Shown here: piece by piece, positions 1 through 11,264 of the stretch
Position numbering within the stretch: position 1 is the first letter of the stretch
Layout: every line of letters begins with the position of its first letter
NCBI RefSeq assembly: GCF_910592395.1
Contig: NC_088315.1
Coordinates: 12,714,501-12,778,500 of the forward strand
DNA length: 64,000 nt
Reading direction: 5' to 3'
Source of the DNA: Lineus longissimus
Lineage: Eukaryota > Nemertea > Pilidiophora > Heteronemertea > Lineidae
The notes under the pieces: model-generated
What the model was told of the DNA's origin: nothing
Seen by the model: the letters and a program-made list of their open reading frames with translations, nothing else
Databases searched by the model: none
Translations under genes and position numbers: made by a program

Positions 1-148
1 CTTCGGTAGACAAATGTGCTTTCCGTTTTGCCGCCATATCGCCACGCTGCTGCTCCACAATGCATGGAGTACAAATGTCTACTATGGCCGTATTTATCGG
101 TGGGGAATCCCCGAAATCAGCGTGACTGGTTTCATTGATTGTAGACAT
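1..148 (-). CDS. Partial hypothetical ORF open at left edge
   Basis: An open frame starts with ATG at 148 and runs off the left edge (49 codons). The stretch ends in a basic AAKRK motif and holds two cysteines in a CTPC motif. I do not recognise a family. It could be the first coding exon of a gene lying to the left or a chance frame; no Kozak or splice evidence decides this. Confidence 0.2.
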   Translation of the reverse strand, partial: MSTINETSHADFGDSPPINTAIVDICTPCIVEQQRGDMAAKRKAHLSTE

Positions 149-2451
149 TGGTTTGTTAGGCAGTTTGAAGATGGCAGCACCGTAATTTGCTAGTTATCAA
201 CCATCTTCTCCATCAACCGCCCCACGGTTGCTCGGGTAATTGCGGTGGGGTCAAGATCAACCGTGTCACGGTTGCTCAGGTCCGAAAGGGTTAATACATT
301 GCTCAAATCAACTGAAAAACATGACCTGTAAGACCAGTCCTGCATCAAAGAAGTAGAGATTCCATCTTGGTGTCCCTGTAGTCTAGCTGTTTCAAGCGGG
401 GGTATACATGCTTGTGCTCCATCCATGATGAAAACTTTAAACCCTCCAGTAAACGAGTGTGTAGCCCTGTCTTCGAACTTCTTTCGGTGTGGGTACAAAT
501 GCCCATCCTGAAATGAAAAAAGAGAGAACGACAGAGAAGAAGAAATAACAAAAATAATATTTTATTTGACTTTATCCAACATGTACCTTGGGAGACACTG
601 TCAAAAAAAATGCCAATTCAGGCTATCATGACAGATCCAGGTAGTGACTAATAGCTGGAATGGTAGAGGTCAAGGTCACCTCCAAAATCAACAAGATATT
701 TTATTTCATGAAATATAGATTTGCCTACCTTGCGATGCGCTCAGCTTAACTTCTTCGGCTTTCGACTGCGCCAAGGTATCGATGATGTGGGTATATAGCT
801 TCTCGGGTCCAGTTAGCTTTTTAGTACGTCCATCACATCATTTCTTGGTGGCCAATGCAGTGGTTTCTGCCCCATCAGTACGACCGTCGCTGTTCTCTGC
901 ATTTGGTTACTCTTCCCATCCATATCCCGGCCCGACTCTTCTAGCTCCACAGTGATGAATTCGCATTCAAGTACTTATCGTGGTAATTGGGGCATCAGAC
1001 TGCATTTTGATGCAACTCTTATCCTCCTGTTGGTCACGATGAATAAAGAATGTTGGCCTACCACCAGAATATTCTGGGAAGTTTCCATCGCCCTGATGAT
1101 CGCTGCTGGCACTATCACTATTCACTTCATTGTCAAATAAGTCCTGAAATGACCAGCGGACAAGCCAATATCCTTTGAGAACATTTACACCCTTTTTGAT
1201 GCGATAACAATACCAAGAAGACATTGTCATTCAATAGATTGACAACAATAGCTGAATACTGTGCACACTTCAGCATTTCAGCTGTTGGGTGCCATCTTAC
1301 ATCAAGTCTCTGCACATGCTCAGGCAAGCCATTTTCTGGGGGGCTTCCAAATTGTTTGCATGGATGGAGTACAATACATGTGCGCGGCTGGCCAAAGTAT
1401 TATAAATGCTAAGCGTTTTTAAAGGTTTTTTAATGATTTTATTCTTACGACACCAGTATAATAAAATGATGCGGGAGAAATAAATATACAATGAAACTTT
1501 ACCGCATAGAAAAATGTAGGAGTGGAATGAGTCATGCTTTTGGTTTTGGGATTTTCGGCATGCGGGATATCCGTTAACCAAACAATCAATTTGGTACGGC
1601 CTTACATGTAGGGTCTGAGACATCTGGCAGTGTAGATCAGTCAGTGTCTCATGTTTTGACTTAGAATGTGCTTTGTGCATAAGGGTGTACAACATGCTTT
1701 GCCCTTTGAGTTGAATTTCCGAGTTAGCGCATTAGAATTATGATTGTAACTCTATATTTTACAAATAGACAAATGTGACATTATATCAGTTTAGAGACAC
1801 TGGTTGTTACATTATCAGTCCAGAGACACTGATTGTTGTAATGTGATGTGACGCAATGAATTTGGCATAGTATTAGTCATTGAAACATGCAATTCTATTC
1901 AGGAAATTGCTTCATGTTTAGTGAGGATTTCTTTTCAATCAAAATTAGCGTCAGCATACCTTTATTATTGATTTAATTTGTAATGTCCTTTGGGTTTAAT
2001 TTGAAATCCAGTGCTCAAGATTAATTCAGCGTTAATACAATTGTTCTTTCATTCACTTTCCTAATATTTGATGTCAGAATTAACTATGATTGGATAAAGT
2101 AAATGAGTTTTTTTAAACCATTTTTTTTTACTTTCTATGGTCTATTATGATGCCCCATGATGTTTTATGAAGGAAAAAAACAATATTTTGTATCAAAACA
2201 CCCTTGAAAATGTATTTCCATAATTATTTCCATCGGGGGTCAGGCCCATTCAAGAGGAAAATTTCGTCGAAAACGAAACATTCTGGAACTCCTTTATCTT
2301 TCTTTCAAACGATTTTCACAGGGAATCGGATATCCCTATCATGTCCTTATCATGTCCTTCAGCCTCTGTTTCTAAATGTCTATGGGGTAGGGGCCTAACA
2401 AGGGGTCAGAGGGGGCGGGGGGGTTGTATGGAAAAGTCAAAGTCCGTTGTT
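149..2451. other. Unassigned AT-rich region
   Basis: No recognisable gene. Short minus-strand frames at 190-498, 967-1230 and 1297-1695 show no domain I recognise. Near 1787-1840 a phrase containing GAGACACTG is repeated twice in tandem. Runs of A/T and short microsatellite-like stretches dominate from 1700 to 2200. It may be intron or intergenic DNA. Confidence 0.4.
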
Positions 2452-3372
2452 CTAGTCAGCAGCTGCACCAGCAGCCGGGGCATTGGCTGGACCATTTGCA
2501 GGTTCATCTCTTGCGTAGTTCAGTTTCGTGTGTGCTATGCCTCGAAATAATTGTCCACATGGAGGCCTGGCTGAGATGGGCATGTCTTGCAGACATAAGT
2601 AGACTCCTACTGCTCTTCCGTTGGGGAGGAAGTCCTTCCGGGCGTAACAGACCACACCCCTCTTGGCTGGACGCGCCCTGTTTCCCTGCGGTGGCCTCTT
2701 CATCAGGAAGTGACGTCAAGTAAGTCTGGTGAGGGCGTCTGGGTCGGCTACACGACCTCTTCCTTCACGTGCTGGGTTCAATATTGCGTTCAGTACATCG
2801 CAGATGAATTTGAGGAAGTCCTTTTTCCCGCCTCGTAGTTGGTACAAACGATGACTGTTCAAGAGACATTGCATCAATAACCTCATAGCGACCTTCTTGT
2901 ACCATTTCATGGATCTTTGAATGACCTGGTAATAGTGCAATTGCTGGTCGACCATATCTACTCCACCCATAAAGCGATTGTATGCAAGGACACAGAAAGG
3001 TTTCATAACGGGAGTTTCATCAGCCATTCTCTTTCCCGTAGGGCGCACTGTTGCAGCATGCTTGATCGTAAGCAAATGGACTATCTTCGGTTTCCCATCG
3101 CATTTGTCTTGATGAGCTCTGAACTCTACGGCAAGGCACTTCTTGTCCTCACATTTGTAAAACGTGGAGGTGTTCTTCTCAACCACAAGATTGGTGAGCT
3201 CACGAGAGAAATTCTTCCTATTGGTACGGATTGACCCACAGGCGGGTGTACCTCTGATCGCTTGGTCCTTATTAACTGTTTGAAGTCCAGGCGTCGTTTC
3301 CAAAGAAGGAGGGATTCATCAAGCGAAAGTTCCTCACTGTAGATTGTAGGCGGTCCTGAATAATGTCATCAG
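2452..3372 (-). pseudogene. piggyBac transposase, C-terminal half, broken
   Basis: On the minus strand, first-aspartate block residues (ELSLDESLLLWK) at about 3330-3365 are followed by a jump to the CGSIRTNRK motif, so most of the DDE catalytic core is deleted. The conserved C-terminal block containing YNRFMGGVDMVDQ is intact, reading to 2719. A TGA at 2716-2718 sits where the family motif RLTGRHF expects glycine, a likely GGA-to-TGA change. The same frame then continues through a Cys-containing tail (GVVCYARKDF) to 2452. Known piggyBac transposases cut and paste at TTAA; this copy lacks the catalytic centre. Confidence 0.8.
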
Positions 3373-3423
3373 TTATATAGAGGGAAAGGAAATCTATTGG
3401 TGTCGGATCATTTGGCAGTGGTG

Positions 3424-4268
3424 CTAAGATCTCCTCTTTCCGGTGAAGACGAAATCTTTGGGCCGAAATTCATCGGTCCTCTCCCATTCCAACGGTGGAG
3501 GTGCGGGGGCTGCTGCACGTCGTTGTCCACGGCCACGTTGTGCTCGTGCCTGTCCCCATCCACTTCCTCGACCGCGTGCTTGAGCTGCATTCGGAACAGC
3601 TGCTGGAACAGGAGGTGCGTTGGCTACAGGCACAGGCGCAGGTGGTGCAGGGACTTGCTGTGCTTGTGCTGCTCCTCGTACACGTCCACGACCACGTTGT
3701 GCTTGTGCCCCGCCAAGGCCCAAGCCAAGTTCAGGCCCTTCCTCGTCGTCTGTTTCCTCGCTGTCGGTATCACCCAGATCAGGTTGAACACGTGGCAAGC
3801 TAGGCCTATGCGGATGTCTCAAATTGGGCTGGGCTTGCTGGGGATTTGCTGGGACTGCCTGTTCATCATCTCCATCCTCATTGTCGGTATCGAAAAGACC
3901 TATTGGAAAACGTGGTGGCTCTGATTTGCGCCGCTTTGGAGGGACTGGTGCTGGTGTATCATCATCTGCACTGGATTGGTAATCACTAATAGACGAATGG
4001 CTCGAGCGGGGGCTGGGGACATAGTCTTCATCATCATCATCGACTTGCGGACCTGTTGCCATTGAAGCCTCAGCATTTGCTCCGTCAGGCGGACCCACAT
4101 GAACTGTCGGCAAAGCTAGTTGAAAAGAAAAAATTGAGCAGGGTTATCCTCCAAAGTAGGGGCAGGGTCGTCTCGCGTCTCATCCTCCTTGCCTGTTGAA
4201 CCATATTCACTGGCTTCCATTGGCTCTTCTCCAGCTCCTTCATCGTCAGACGGTTCATCAACAGCCAT
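3424..4268 (-). pseudogene. piggyBac transposase, acidic N-terminal part
   Basis: The frame 4113-3424 encodes a 229-residue acidic, Ser/Pro-rich N-terminus with a DDDDED run, Arg-Gly repeats (RGRG) and the family motif DFVFTGK at its end, where a stop appears. A second short acidic frame begins at ATG 4268 and ends near a TTTTCAACTAG acceptor-like site at about 4120, so it may be a first exon. Between 3304 and 3423 the next family block (TPIDF..LYITDD) is readable but is out of frame with this part and fused by deletion to the catalytic-aspartate block. Confidence 0.65.
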
Positions 4269-4699
4269 TGCTGAAAATGAAATGGGATGATGGAATGATC
4301 CTAGGTAGGATTCAATGGTTTTCTTACATCAAATAGCAGCTGGCCGGCAGTGATCACTGGCATAGCAACCCAGTATTGTGTATTGTGTCGCCCCCTTTAG
4401 ATTTTGCAACGTTAAAATGATATCGTGCAGAGAGCATTAACACACAGTGCACTGCCTCGTGCGATAAATAGAAACATAATGAAAAAATATTAACCTCATG
4501 ACGTGCGGTGCACGTCAGCTGCACGGGGCAGTGCATGTGGCATGACGTGCCAGGCACGTCAGCCGCAGCGAAAGGGTTAAATAACTTTATTATAAAAATA
4601 TGTATATAAATGGATTATAAAATAGTTCGCTAAGACCTCTTACATTATGTCCATAAATTAACATTAGTTGTCCCCCGGAGCTTGTGTAGGTGGACATGG

Positions 4700-6105
4700 T
4701 ATTAGTACATGGCACCAACTTTGTGCTCGTTTCAACCCTACAGCTTCTAAACGACTCAAGCAATTTAATCGATATTTGGTGGAAGGAGTGAAGGACATCT
4801 GAAGATGTGTCCCACTAAAATTCATCCCGGTCAGATTCCCGGCCTGGCCAGTAGGGGGCAAAATGTTGCGGCGCTCGGCGGACGCACGTTTCCTGTCCGC
4901 TCTGTAACTTCTGAACGACAAAATATTTTGGATTGAAATTTGGTGTGCTGATAGAGGGTGGGCCAAAGGTGTGTCACGTCGAAAAATCGGCCGAGTTTGA
5001 TTCTCCATTTGGCCGCCAGGGGCCAAAACCAAAAACACATAAAGTGTTAGAACTCGCTTAATATTTGTCTGATCTTTACCCTATTTTTATGGTAGACTAA
5101 GCTAACATAGATACACGAAATGTGTCCCGGGTTTTTAGTTTCATTCATTTTTCTGCCCTATAGGGGGCGCTTCCTGAAAATCATGAAAATTCCCTTCCGC
5201 TCTGTAACTTCTGAACGACAAAATATTTTGGATCAAAATTTGGTGTGCTGATAGAGGGCAGGACAAAGGTGTGTCGCGTTGAAAAATCGGCTGTTTGATT
5301 CTTGATTTGGCCACCAGGGGGCCAAAAGAAAAAACACAAAGTGTTAGAACTCGCTTAATATTCGTCTGATCTTTACCATATTTTTATGGTAGACTAGCAT
5401 AGATACACGATATATCACCCGGGGTTGTAGTTTCATTCATTTTTCTGCCCTTTAGGGGGTGCTTCCTGAAAATCATGAAAATTTCCTTCCGCTCTGTAAC
5501 TTCTGAACGACAAAATATTTTGGATTGAAAGTTCGTGTGCTGACAGAGGGCGGGACAACGGTATGTCGCGTCGAAAAATCGGCCGAGTTTGATTCTTGAT
5601 TTGGCCACCAGGGGGCCAAAACCAAAAACACATAAAGTATCTTTACCAAATTTTTATGGTAGATTAAGCCAACAGAGGTACACGATATATCACCCGGGTT
5701 TTTAGTTTCATCCATTTTTCTGCCCAATAGGGGGCGGGGTGCTTCCTGAAAATCATGAAAATTCCCTTCCGCTTTGTAACTTCTGAACGCGAAATATTTT
5801 GTATTGAAATTTCGTGTGCTGATAGAGAGTGGGCCAAAGGTGTGTCGCATCGAAAAAATCGTCCGAGTTTCATTCTCGATTTTGCCACCAGGGGTCCAAA
5901 ACCAAAAACACATAAAATGTTAGAACTCGCTTAATATTTCTCCGATCTTTACCAAATCTTTCTGGTAGACTAGGCTAACAAAGGTACACGATATATCTCT
6001 CGAGTTTTTAGTTTCATACATTTTTCTGCCCCATAGGGGGCACTTCCTGAAAATCATGAAAATTCCCTTCTGAACGACAAAATATTTTGGCTTGAAATTT
6101 GGTGT
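4700..6105. repeat. Tandem array of ~290-bp units
   Basis: The anchor phrase AAAATATTTTGG recurs near 4920, 5220, 5512, 5800 and 6080, giving a period of about 280-300 bp. A more diverged unit starts near 4700. Units hold TTTGGCCACCAGGGGGCC, a TTTTTATGGTAGACTA segment and a second GGGGGCGC-type motif (TATAGGGGGCGC near 5160). The segment order (gene-poor core, GGCCACCAGGGGGCC, CGCTTAAT, ATGGTAG, ACCCGGGTTTTTAGTTT) parallels the modular elements elsewhere in the window, so this is probably a third, diverged family of the same module. No element ends were found. Confidence 0.85.
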
Positions 6106-6363
6106 GTCACGTTACTGGGACACCCAACTGAACCATAAACTTCAGTCAATGACAGCCAACAACACCACACGGATTTAAACTACACATTTTTAAAAAAACA
6201 CCCAATAGCGACGGGGGACATTCAACGCTATGCTTGTTCAGATTAAAACTCAATATATACATGATGATGCAGACACAAAACATCATAAGACAGTTCATAA
6301 TTTGCAGATCAATAAAAATTCACAGAGGTAAAATTAACATTCAGTTCTTAAAATAAACTAGGC

Positions 6364-6633
6364 TCATGTGCGGCAGTTTTGGCATCTACAGATTGAAGTT
6401 AGGCTACATGGACGATAGGGGTCTATAGTGTTCACTTTATCGAAGTAAAATTCATAAAGTTTTTGGGGAATGCTCTTCCCCTCAACATCAAGCAGGAAAG
6501 ACTGCCTGATATCGAGTGGAAGGGCATTCAAGATTTTTCCAACCCTGACGAAGAAGCTTGACGCAAAAGCCTCTGTTTTAAAACGTGGACACAGGAGGAT
6601 AAGATCATCACCCCTACACATAGTAAAAGTCAC
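6364..6633 (-). pseudogene. LINE ORF2 C-terminal tail
   Basis: This 89-residue segment carries the FFVRVGKILNALPLDIR motif and ends in CRCQNCRT, which is the usual C-terminus of CR1/Jockey-superclade ORF2 proteins after the thumb domain. The stop at 6364-6366 is likely the native ORF2 stop. It is separated from the RT core by frame breaks. Confidence 0.75.
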
Positions 6634-6639
6634 GTCTGG

Positions 6640-7456
6640 GGCATGAGTTTGAGATCAAACAGTATTTCCAAGCAAACAATGGCACAAAAATACAACATCG
6701 GCTATCTCTCCTCAAAAGGAAATTGGTAGTAAACCAAGCAGTCCAACCCTAACCTGATGGATGATCACCACCTAATATCTGTTTTGTTACTCTTCGTTGT
6801 ACACCCTCAATATAATAGAAAGTAAATTTCAAATTGAAATAGTAGACAAAGCAGTTGTACAAAATTCTAATTTGCTTCTAACTAAGCTCATATACAGTTT
6901 TTCTGGAATATCCCGCTTTGCCGAGGACCAACAACTCTACGGATGAGGACCCAAGCCTTATTAGCACTACTGACAATTGATTCTATATGCTTGTTATGAG
7001 ACAAGTCGGACTGCATAATAATAACGAGGTCTTTAATGGCCTCTACCCTGATCAGAACTGTGCCATTTATATTATAATAGAAGTGGAGTGGGTTTCGTTT
7101 CCTGGTAAATGATATACACTGGCACTTTTGGGGATTGAAATTCGTACCCCATGTTTTGGCCCAATGAAACAGAGATCCAAAGTCGTCCTAAAGTCAAAAG
7201 CAGTTGCTTTTGGACATGATAGCTCCGTATAATTTCGAATCGTCCGCAAAAAGATCGACGTATGACTTATCATTGACAACATCAGGCATGTCATTAACAT
7301 ATAAAAGGAACACAAGGGGTCCTTAAGTGGACCCCTGAGGCACCCCAGAGGTTACATCTAACAAAGGTGATGCAGAACCATTGAGTACAACACGTTGTTT
7401 TCGGCCTTTTAAATAAGATGATAACCAACGATGAAGTCTTCCATGAAAACCGTACA
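6640..7456 (-). pseudogene. LINE reverse transcriptase core, 3' half
   Basis: Read on the minus strand across frames, the segment encodes RWLSSYLKGRKQRVV, the GVPQGS primer-grip-side block (followed by an in-frame TAA/stop before GPLVFLLYVND), then VDLFADDSKLY with the two catalytic aspartates. The block upstream of it, expected between the HQSQ and YGFHGRL motifs, is missing at the 7456-8356 insertion, so sequence was lost there. Confidence 0.75.
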
Positions 7457-8356
7457 TCTGGGCCCATATTCATAAAAGCCTGCTAAGCCCAGTTGGCAAC
7501 TATTTTTGACCACATCTGCCAACTAAGCGCAGTTGGATACTCTGTGTTATTAATAAAACTCCGCTAAGCTCAGTTTGGTGCTAAGTTGTCTGCTAACTTT
7601 AGAGGTGCTCTGGGGTACCTCTTAGTCACTAGTTGGCAACTAATTTTGTCAATTATACCTTGGAGTCAGAGGCAAGATGAATTCAGGAGCTGGCAAAATG
7701 GCATCGTGTGAAGAGAAAGGAACGGGATATTCAGAGACATACTTATTCTAATTTTTGTGATATATCACAATATCAAAAAAAAAATTCAATATTTTTCAAT
7801 GCAACTGTGTTCTGTTCATTCCCTCCATGATATATTTCATGAATTTGAGCATAACCACATGTTGAAATCTTGAAATTTAGAGCGAAATATTATATCATCG
7901 TAATCATACTAGTTTTGATATGTTTCTGCCTCTACAGGTGATATTTTGATTTTATGTTTTAGGTAGGCTCATGTTACCCTCTCTAGTATTCAATGACATT
8001 GAAAAATCCTAAAATATCAAAGAATATCAAAATGTCAAAATGTTGGTAATTTCTATACAATATCACGAACATTAAATGAAAATGTCTTTTTAATTCTCAA
8101 AATCAAACTATCAAACCCTGCAACATTTTAAAAAAAGCTGAAAGGGAAATAATAGACAATTCCAACCATATGCCGCAAACGGAATCAAAATCGGTCCAAA
8201 GGCACACACAAAATGCTTACATGCAATCCCCTATTGAAAGTGAAACAAACGCGCCTTGTGGTATGTGGTTTGGGACAAAGGCCAAATGCCTAGCTAACAA
8301 CTAACAAAATCTAAGTTGACACCTACCTTGCAATGTTCTTAGCAGGGTTTTATGTG
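7456..8356. mobile_element. MITE-like insertion in the LINE RT
   Basis: The LINE frame breaks on both sides of this AT-rich non-coding block. Its ends are imperfect inverted repeats: left CATAAAAGCCTGCTAAG (about 7470-7486) and, reversed from the right, CATAAAACCCTGCTAAG (about 8337-8353). Further CTAAGC/GTTGGCAAC words repeat inside the left end. The outer left edge reads GGGCCCATATT, which resembles PIF/Harbinger-like termini. No clean target duplication was found, and the LINE lost sequence here. Confidence 0.55.
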
Positions 8357-8672
8357 ACTGTGACTGATGAATCAAGGGCTGTAATACTGGGTAGTTCTTG
8401 TTATAAACACATCTTTCCATTACTTTTGATACAATTGGTAAGAGAGATATTGGTCTATAATTCATTATATGTTGCTTGTCACCTTTTTTGTGAACAGGAA
8501 TTACATTACTTAACTTCCAGTCAGAAGGCAATAGACCACTCCACATTGACACATTAAACATGTAACTACTAGAGGCTGCTATTGCTGGGGCACTGGCCTG
8601 TAGAACCCTAGGAGACAAATTGTCCGAACTACCAGCTTTGCTTGTATCAAGTTTCATCGGTACATCATACAC
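8357..8672 (-). pseudogene. LINE reverse transcriptase core, 5' half
   Basis: Encodes the fingers/palm start of the RT: LDTSKAGSSDNLSPRVL, LPSDWKLSNVIPVHKKGD, and NYRPISLLPIVSKVME, all typical of CR1/Jockey-type ORF2. Translation continues a short way into the flanking MITE, so the last 20 or so residues of the open frame are not native. Intact upstream residues suggest moderate age. Confidence 0.8.
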
Positions 8673-8960
8673 TTCTTATGGAGAAAAAAATTAAAACTCT
8701 AAATTATCATTGTAACGGATTGGAATCTCAGGCAAATGAACATAGTCAGTATGGGAGAACACAGAATAGTAGTATTCATTAAATTCTCTACACTTCTCAG
8801 CACTATTACTCACAAGTGTTTCTCCAATTTTGATAGTACCTGAAATAGATTTACTCTTTACTTTTGAATGGTAAAAAAATTAAAACGATTTTGAATCATG
8901 TATGAAATTGTCACTAATAGTCACATGGTCATTAAATTTAACACGTGTCATATTTCTAAG

Positions 8961-9517
8961 TTAATTGCGCAATTTCCTGTACCTGCGCCAGCAAGAATCG
9001 CTGTTCAGGCGTTTTGCCTTACGGTGTGCCGCATGCACTCTGTTAGGCAAGTGTTTGACCTCTTTATCAATCCATTTAGGTCGAGAAATATCTGTGACTG
9101 TCTTTTTTGGAATAAACTTGTTGATACCCTCCCAGACACAACTGGACCAAGTGGTCCACAAACCATCAGTAGTGAGGTTTCGCAACCACCCGCTTAGGCC
9201 CTACGACGACGTTTATATATTGTTCGGGTGAACTCACACAATAGATAAACGTCGTCGTAGGGCCTAACCGGGTGGCTGGAAACCTCACTAGTATCAATTT
9301 GTACCAACTGATGATCACTCATATAGGGAGACTCTGGTCCAATTGTGTCAAGAAGAAAACGCTGTAGTCCTTCAAAGTCTGCACTTCTATAGTCATACAC
9401 CGTGCGCTTAATTAATTGTCTCCTAGGTGCATGTACACGAATTCGGGTGAAAACAGGATACTGTAACCCAGGAAAATTTTGTGGGCAGGTTAATTTTGCG
9501 GTATTTGCGGTCGGCAC
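8961..9517 (-). pseudogene. LINE ORF2 endonuclease-RT linker region
   Basis: Encodes the end of the endonuclease and the linker before the RT, including DYRSADFEGLQRFL and, downstream, FIPKKTVTDISRPKWIDKEV. A 117-bp foldback element (9172-9288) splits it. Removing that element with one TA makes the two halves read through in the same frame, which is good evidence for both the linker and the insertion boundaries. Confidence 0.7.
9172..9288. mobile_element. 117-bp foldback MITE, TA duplication
   Basis: A near-palindrome. The left arm starts GTGAGGTTTC and the right arm ends GAAACCTCAC; inner arms GGCCCTACGACGACGTTTAT and its complement pair almost perfectly around a ~25-base loop. TA flanks both sides (9170-9171, 9289-9290). 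The LINE frame is restored when the element and one TA are removed. TA target and short inverted ends fit a Tc1/mariner-type nonautonomous element. Confidence 0.8.
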
Positions 9518-9890
9518 AAATCCGCAAAATTAACCTGCCCGCAAATATATTCTGATCTTGCTATGACGCACTCATCCGCAAAAATAAACTGTATAAATAC
9601 TAAAACATACACACATATACAGACAGTGTTTACCTACACTGCGCCGATCGGCAATGAGAATGCGGTCGGGAGCCGATCAATTAAGCTCGAGCAGCATTGT
9701 AATTACGCTGCAAATCATGTGTATTAATAGAAGAGATAAAAATAAAGTTTGATACCAGTATGCATGTTAATTTTGCGGGAGTTGCGGTCGGCCACAGTCC
9801 GCAAATTTAAAATGCGCAAATAATACTGTTTAGACTGAAAATTGACAAATCCACAAAAAAAACCTGCCGCCAAATTTCCCTGGGTTACAG
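9461..9890. mobile_element. 430-bp MITE with CTGTAACCCAGG termini
   Basis: Terminal inverted repeats CTGTAACCCAGG / CCTGGGTTACAG at 9461 and 9890, with TA at 9459-9460 and 9891-9892. Excision with one TA rejoins the endonuclease Ser-Asp-His block (DSDHYPVF) exactly in frame. Just inside the left end is a hairpin, GCAGGTTAATTTTGCGG paired with its complement near 9486-9538, and a related TTAATTTTGCGG word recurs near 9772. Tc1/mariner-like by target site. Confidence 0.85.
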
Positions 9891-9892
9891 TA

Positions 9893-10635
9893 GTGGTCAG
9901 AGTCATACATATCCGGCCAAGTTTCTGGTGCTTCATATTTCTCAGGTTGGTTTGTGAGTATCAAGTCCAGAATGTTACCGTTTATATGTGTCGCAAGCAA
10001 AAATCATTCTCCAGTTCGCAGAATTCTTCATAAAGTTGTGAGCTACACTTTGGCATTTGGGATGTCCAATTCATATCCGGAAGGTTGAAATCACCAACGA
10101 GGGAAGTATGTGAATACCGTTTGGCACACTTTGATAGTACACCTTGGAGCGCAGAGATGAAGCTAAGCTGCAATTCTACATTGCCTGTTGGATTGTAACA
10201 CACAACAGTTGCGATATTTTCACCATTTTCAGGTCTTATCTCACAAGTTAATATTTTGTGATCGTTTAGGAGGTCCGAACGAGCGGTTGCACAGATACAA
10301 TTTCGGCACACTAACAGAACTCCTCCTCCACGTTTCTTAGAATTTCGATCTCCCCGGAAGATCATATAATCTGGAGGCAGGATTTCAGCATCCTTGACAT
10401 CAGGAGTCAGCCACGTCTCTGTCACAACTACATGATCAAGATTGTTACAAATCATGAGCTGTTGAAAAACAACCAGTTTGTTTGTAACATTATTTACGCA
10501 TTTAAGACTACGAGCGTTAAGCTGAGCGAAGGAGAGGGTGCCATCATCCGAACCGCCACTCCCGCGAAGAGAGGTATTGGCAGCACTACTTTTAGTATCT
10601 CTCCCAGGAATCACCATACGAGTAGTCAACAGCAT
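9893..10635 (-). pseudogene. LINE AP-type endonuclease domain
   Basis: Encodes an exonuclease-endonuclease-phosphatase fold endonuclease that nicks target DNA in target-primed reverse transcription. Visible blocks in order: LNARSL (first metal-site Asn), VVTETWL (catalytic Glu), RGGGVLLV, VGDFNLPDMNW (Asp/Asn pair) and, across the MITE at 9461-9890, the SDH block. The frame is open from 10635 to 9982. The true ORF2 start is not clear; ATG at 10635 is plausible. Confidence 0.8.
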
Positions 10636-10664
10636 TTTTCCCGCCTTCGTAGTTTGTCTCGACG

Positions 10665-11264
10665 TTATTCCAGGATCGGTGATAAGCCCTCCTGGGTCTG
10701 CATGCGTAGTGTTTTTTGCGAGGGTTGTACTGTTCTTCGTAGTAGCAATTGTTGCAACGATTGTGCTAACCGTCGTCGCGGTAGTAGTTTTGTTTTTCCG
10801 TCGACTGAGACGTCCTTTATGCCAAGAGACTGATCATGCGTGTCGGTAATCCAGTGTTTTGGATCGACCTGACCCACATATATATCAGTTGTAGGCCGTG
10901 AAGATGCTGTAAGTGTCATGGACACATGTCCATGAACAGCCTGGCTGTGCATCAGCCTGCCCTTAATATTTGCGATGTTTTCGTTTCAGACTTCGCACTT
11001 TCTGTGCTTGGAATTGAGACAGTTTAAAGTCCTCGGCACGTACATCAGCATCAGCTTCAACGCTGACGTCGACATCAGCGTCACCATCCGTACCGTTGTC
11101 AGCAGAGCTGTCCTGTATTTCAGAGAACATATCTTGACTATAGCTTAGAGGTTGCTGGGAGTTCGGCGGCTTTGCCTCCTCAGTCACATTTAAGATGACG
11201 TCGGCACTTGGGTTCTCACTACAGTCTTTTTCAAAAAGCCGCTTCTTTAAACTTGTGTTTTCAT
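10665..11264 (-). pseudogene. Upstream ORFs, possible LINE ORF1 remnant
   Basis: Two minus-strand frames lie just upstream of the endonuclease. 10952-10665 encodes a 95-residue Arg/Gln-rich stretch. 11264-10963 encodes a charged, coiled-coil-like start (ENTSLKKRLFEKD) followed by an acidic Asp-Val-rich segment and a basic C-terminus (RSLKRKHRKY). Their place fits an ORF1, but no RRM or zinc knuckle is seen, so a host exon is possible. The type-2 modular element at 11265 interrupts the second frame; without it the frame continues for about 20 more codons to a polypyrimidine-CAG acceptor-like site near 12075. Confidence 0.4.

Larger units (their letters stand above)
2452..4580 (-). mobile_element. 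Degenerate piggyBac-type DNA transposon
   Basis: A minus-strand piggyBac element. Its 5' terminus is visible at the right: a TTAA at 4577-4580 followed on the minus strand by CCCTTTCGCTGCGG and a GC-rich subterminal region with repeated ACGTCA motifs. piggyBac elements duplicate TTAA, so this fits the family. The opposite end is not identifiable; no TTAA-CCC end is seen near 2400. The coding part is internally deleted and holds a stop, so the copy cannot make a working transposase. Confidence 0.75.
6106..10640 (-). mobile_element. CR1/Jockey-like non-LTR retrotransposon (LINE)
   Basis: On the minus strand the order is AP endonuclease (10635-9893), linker (9520-8961), reverse transcriptase (8672-6640) and a C-terminal tail (6633-6364). 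The RT has the GVPQGS block, a FADDSKLY catalytic block and YRPISLLPIVSK. Three DNA transposons interrupt it (about 7456-8356, 9172-9288, 9461-9890). The 3' untranslated part probably runs to about 6106. Frames are broken by stops and shifts, so it is a dead copy. Confidence 0.85.
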
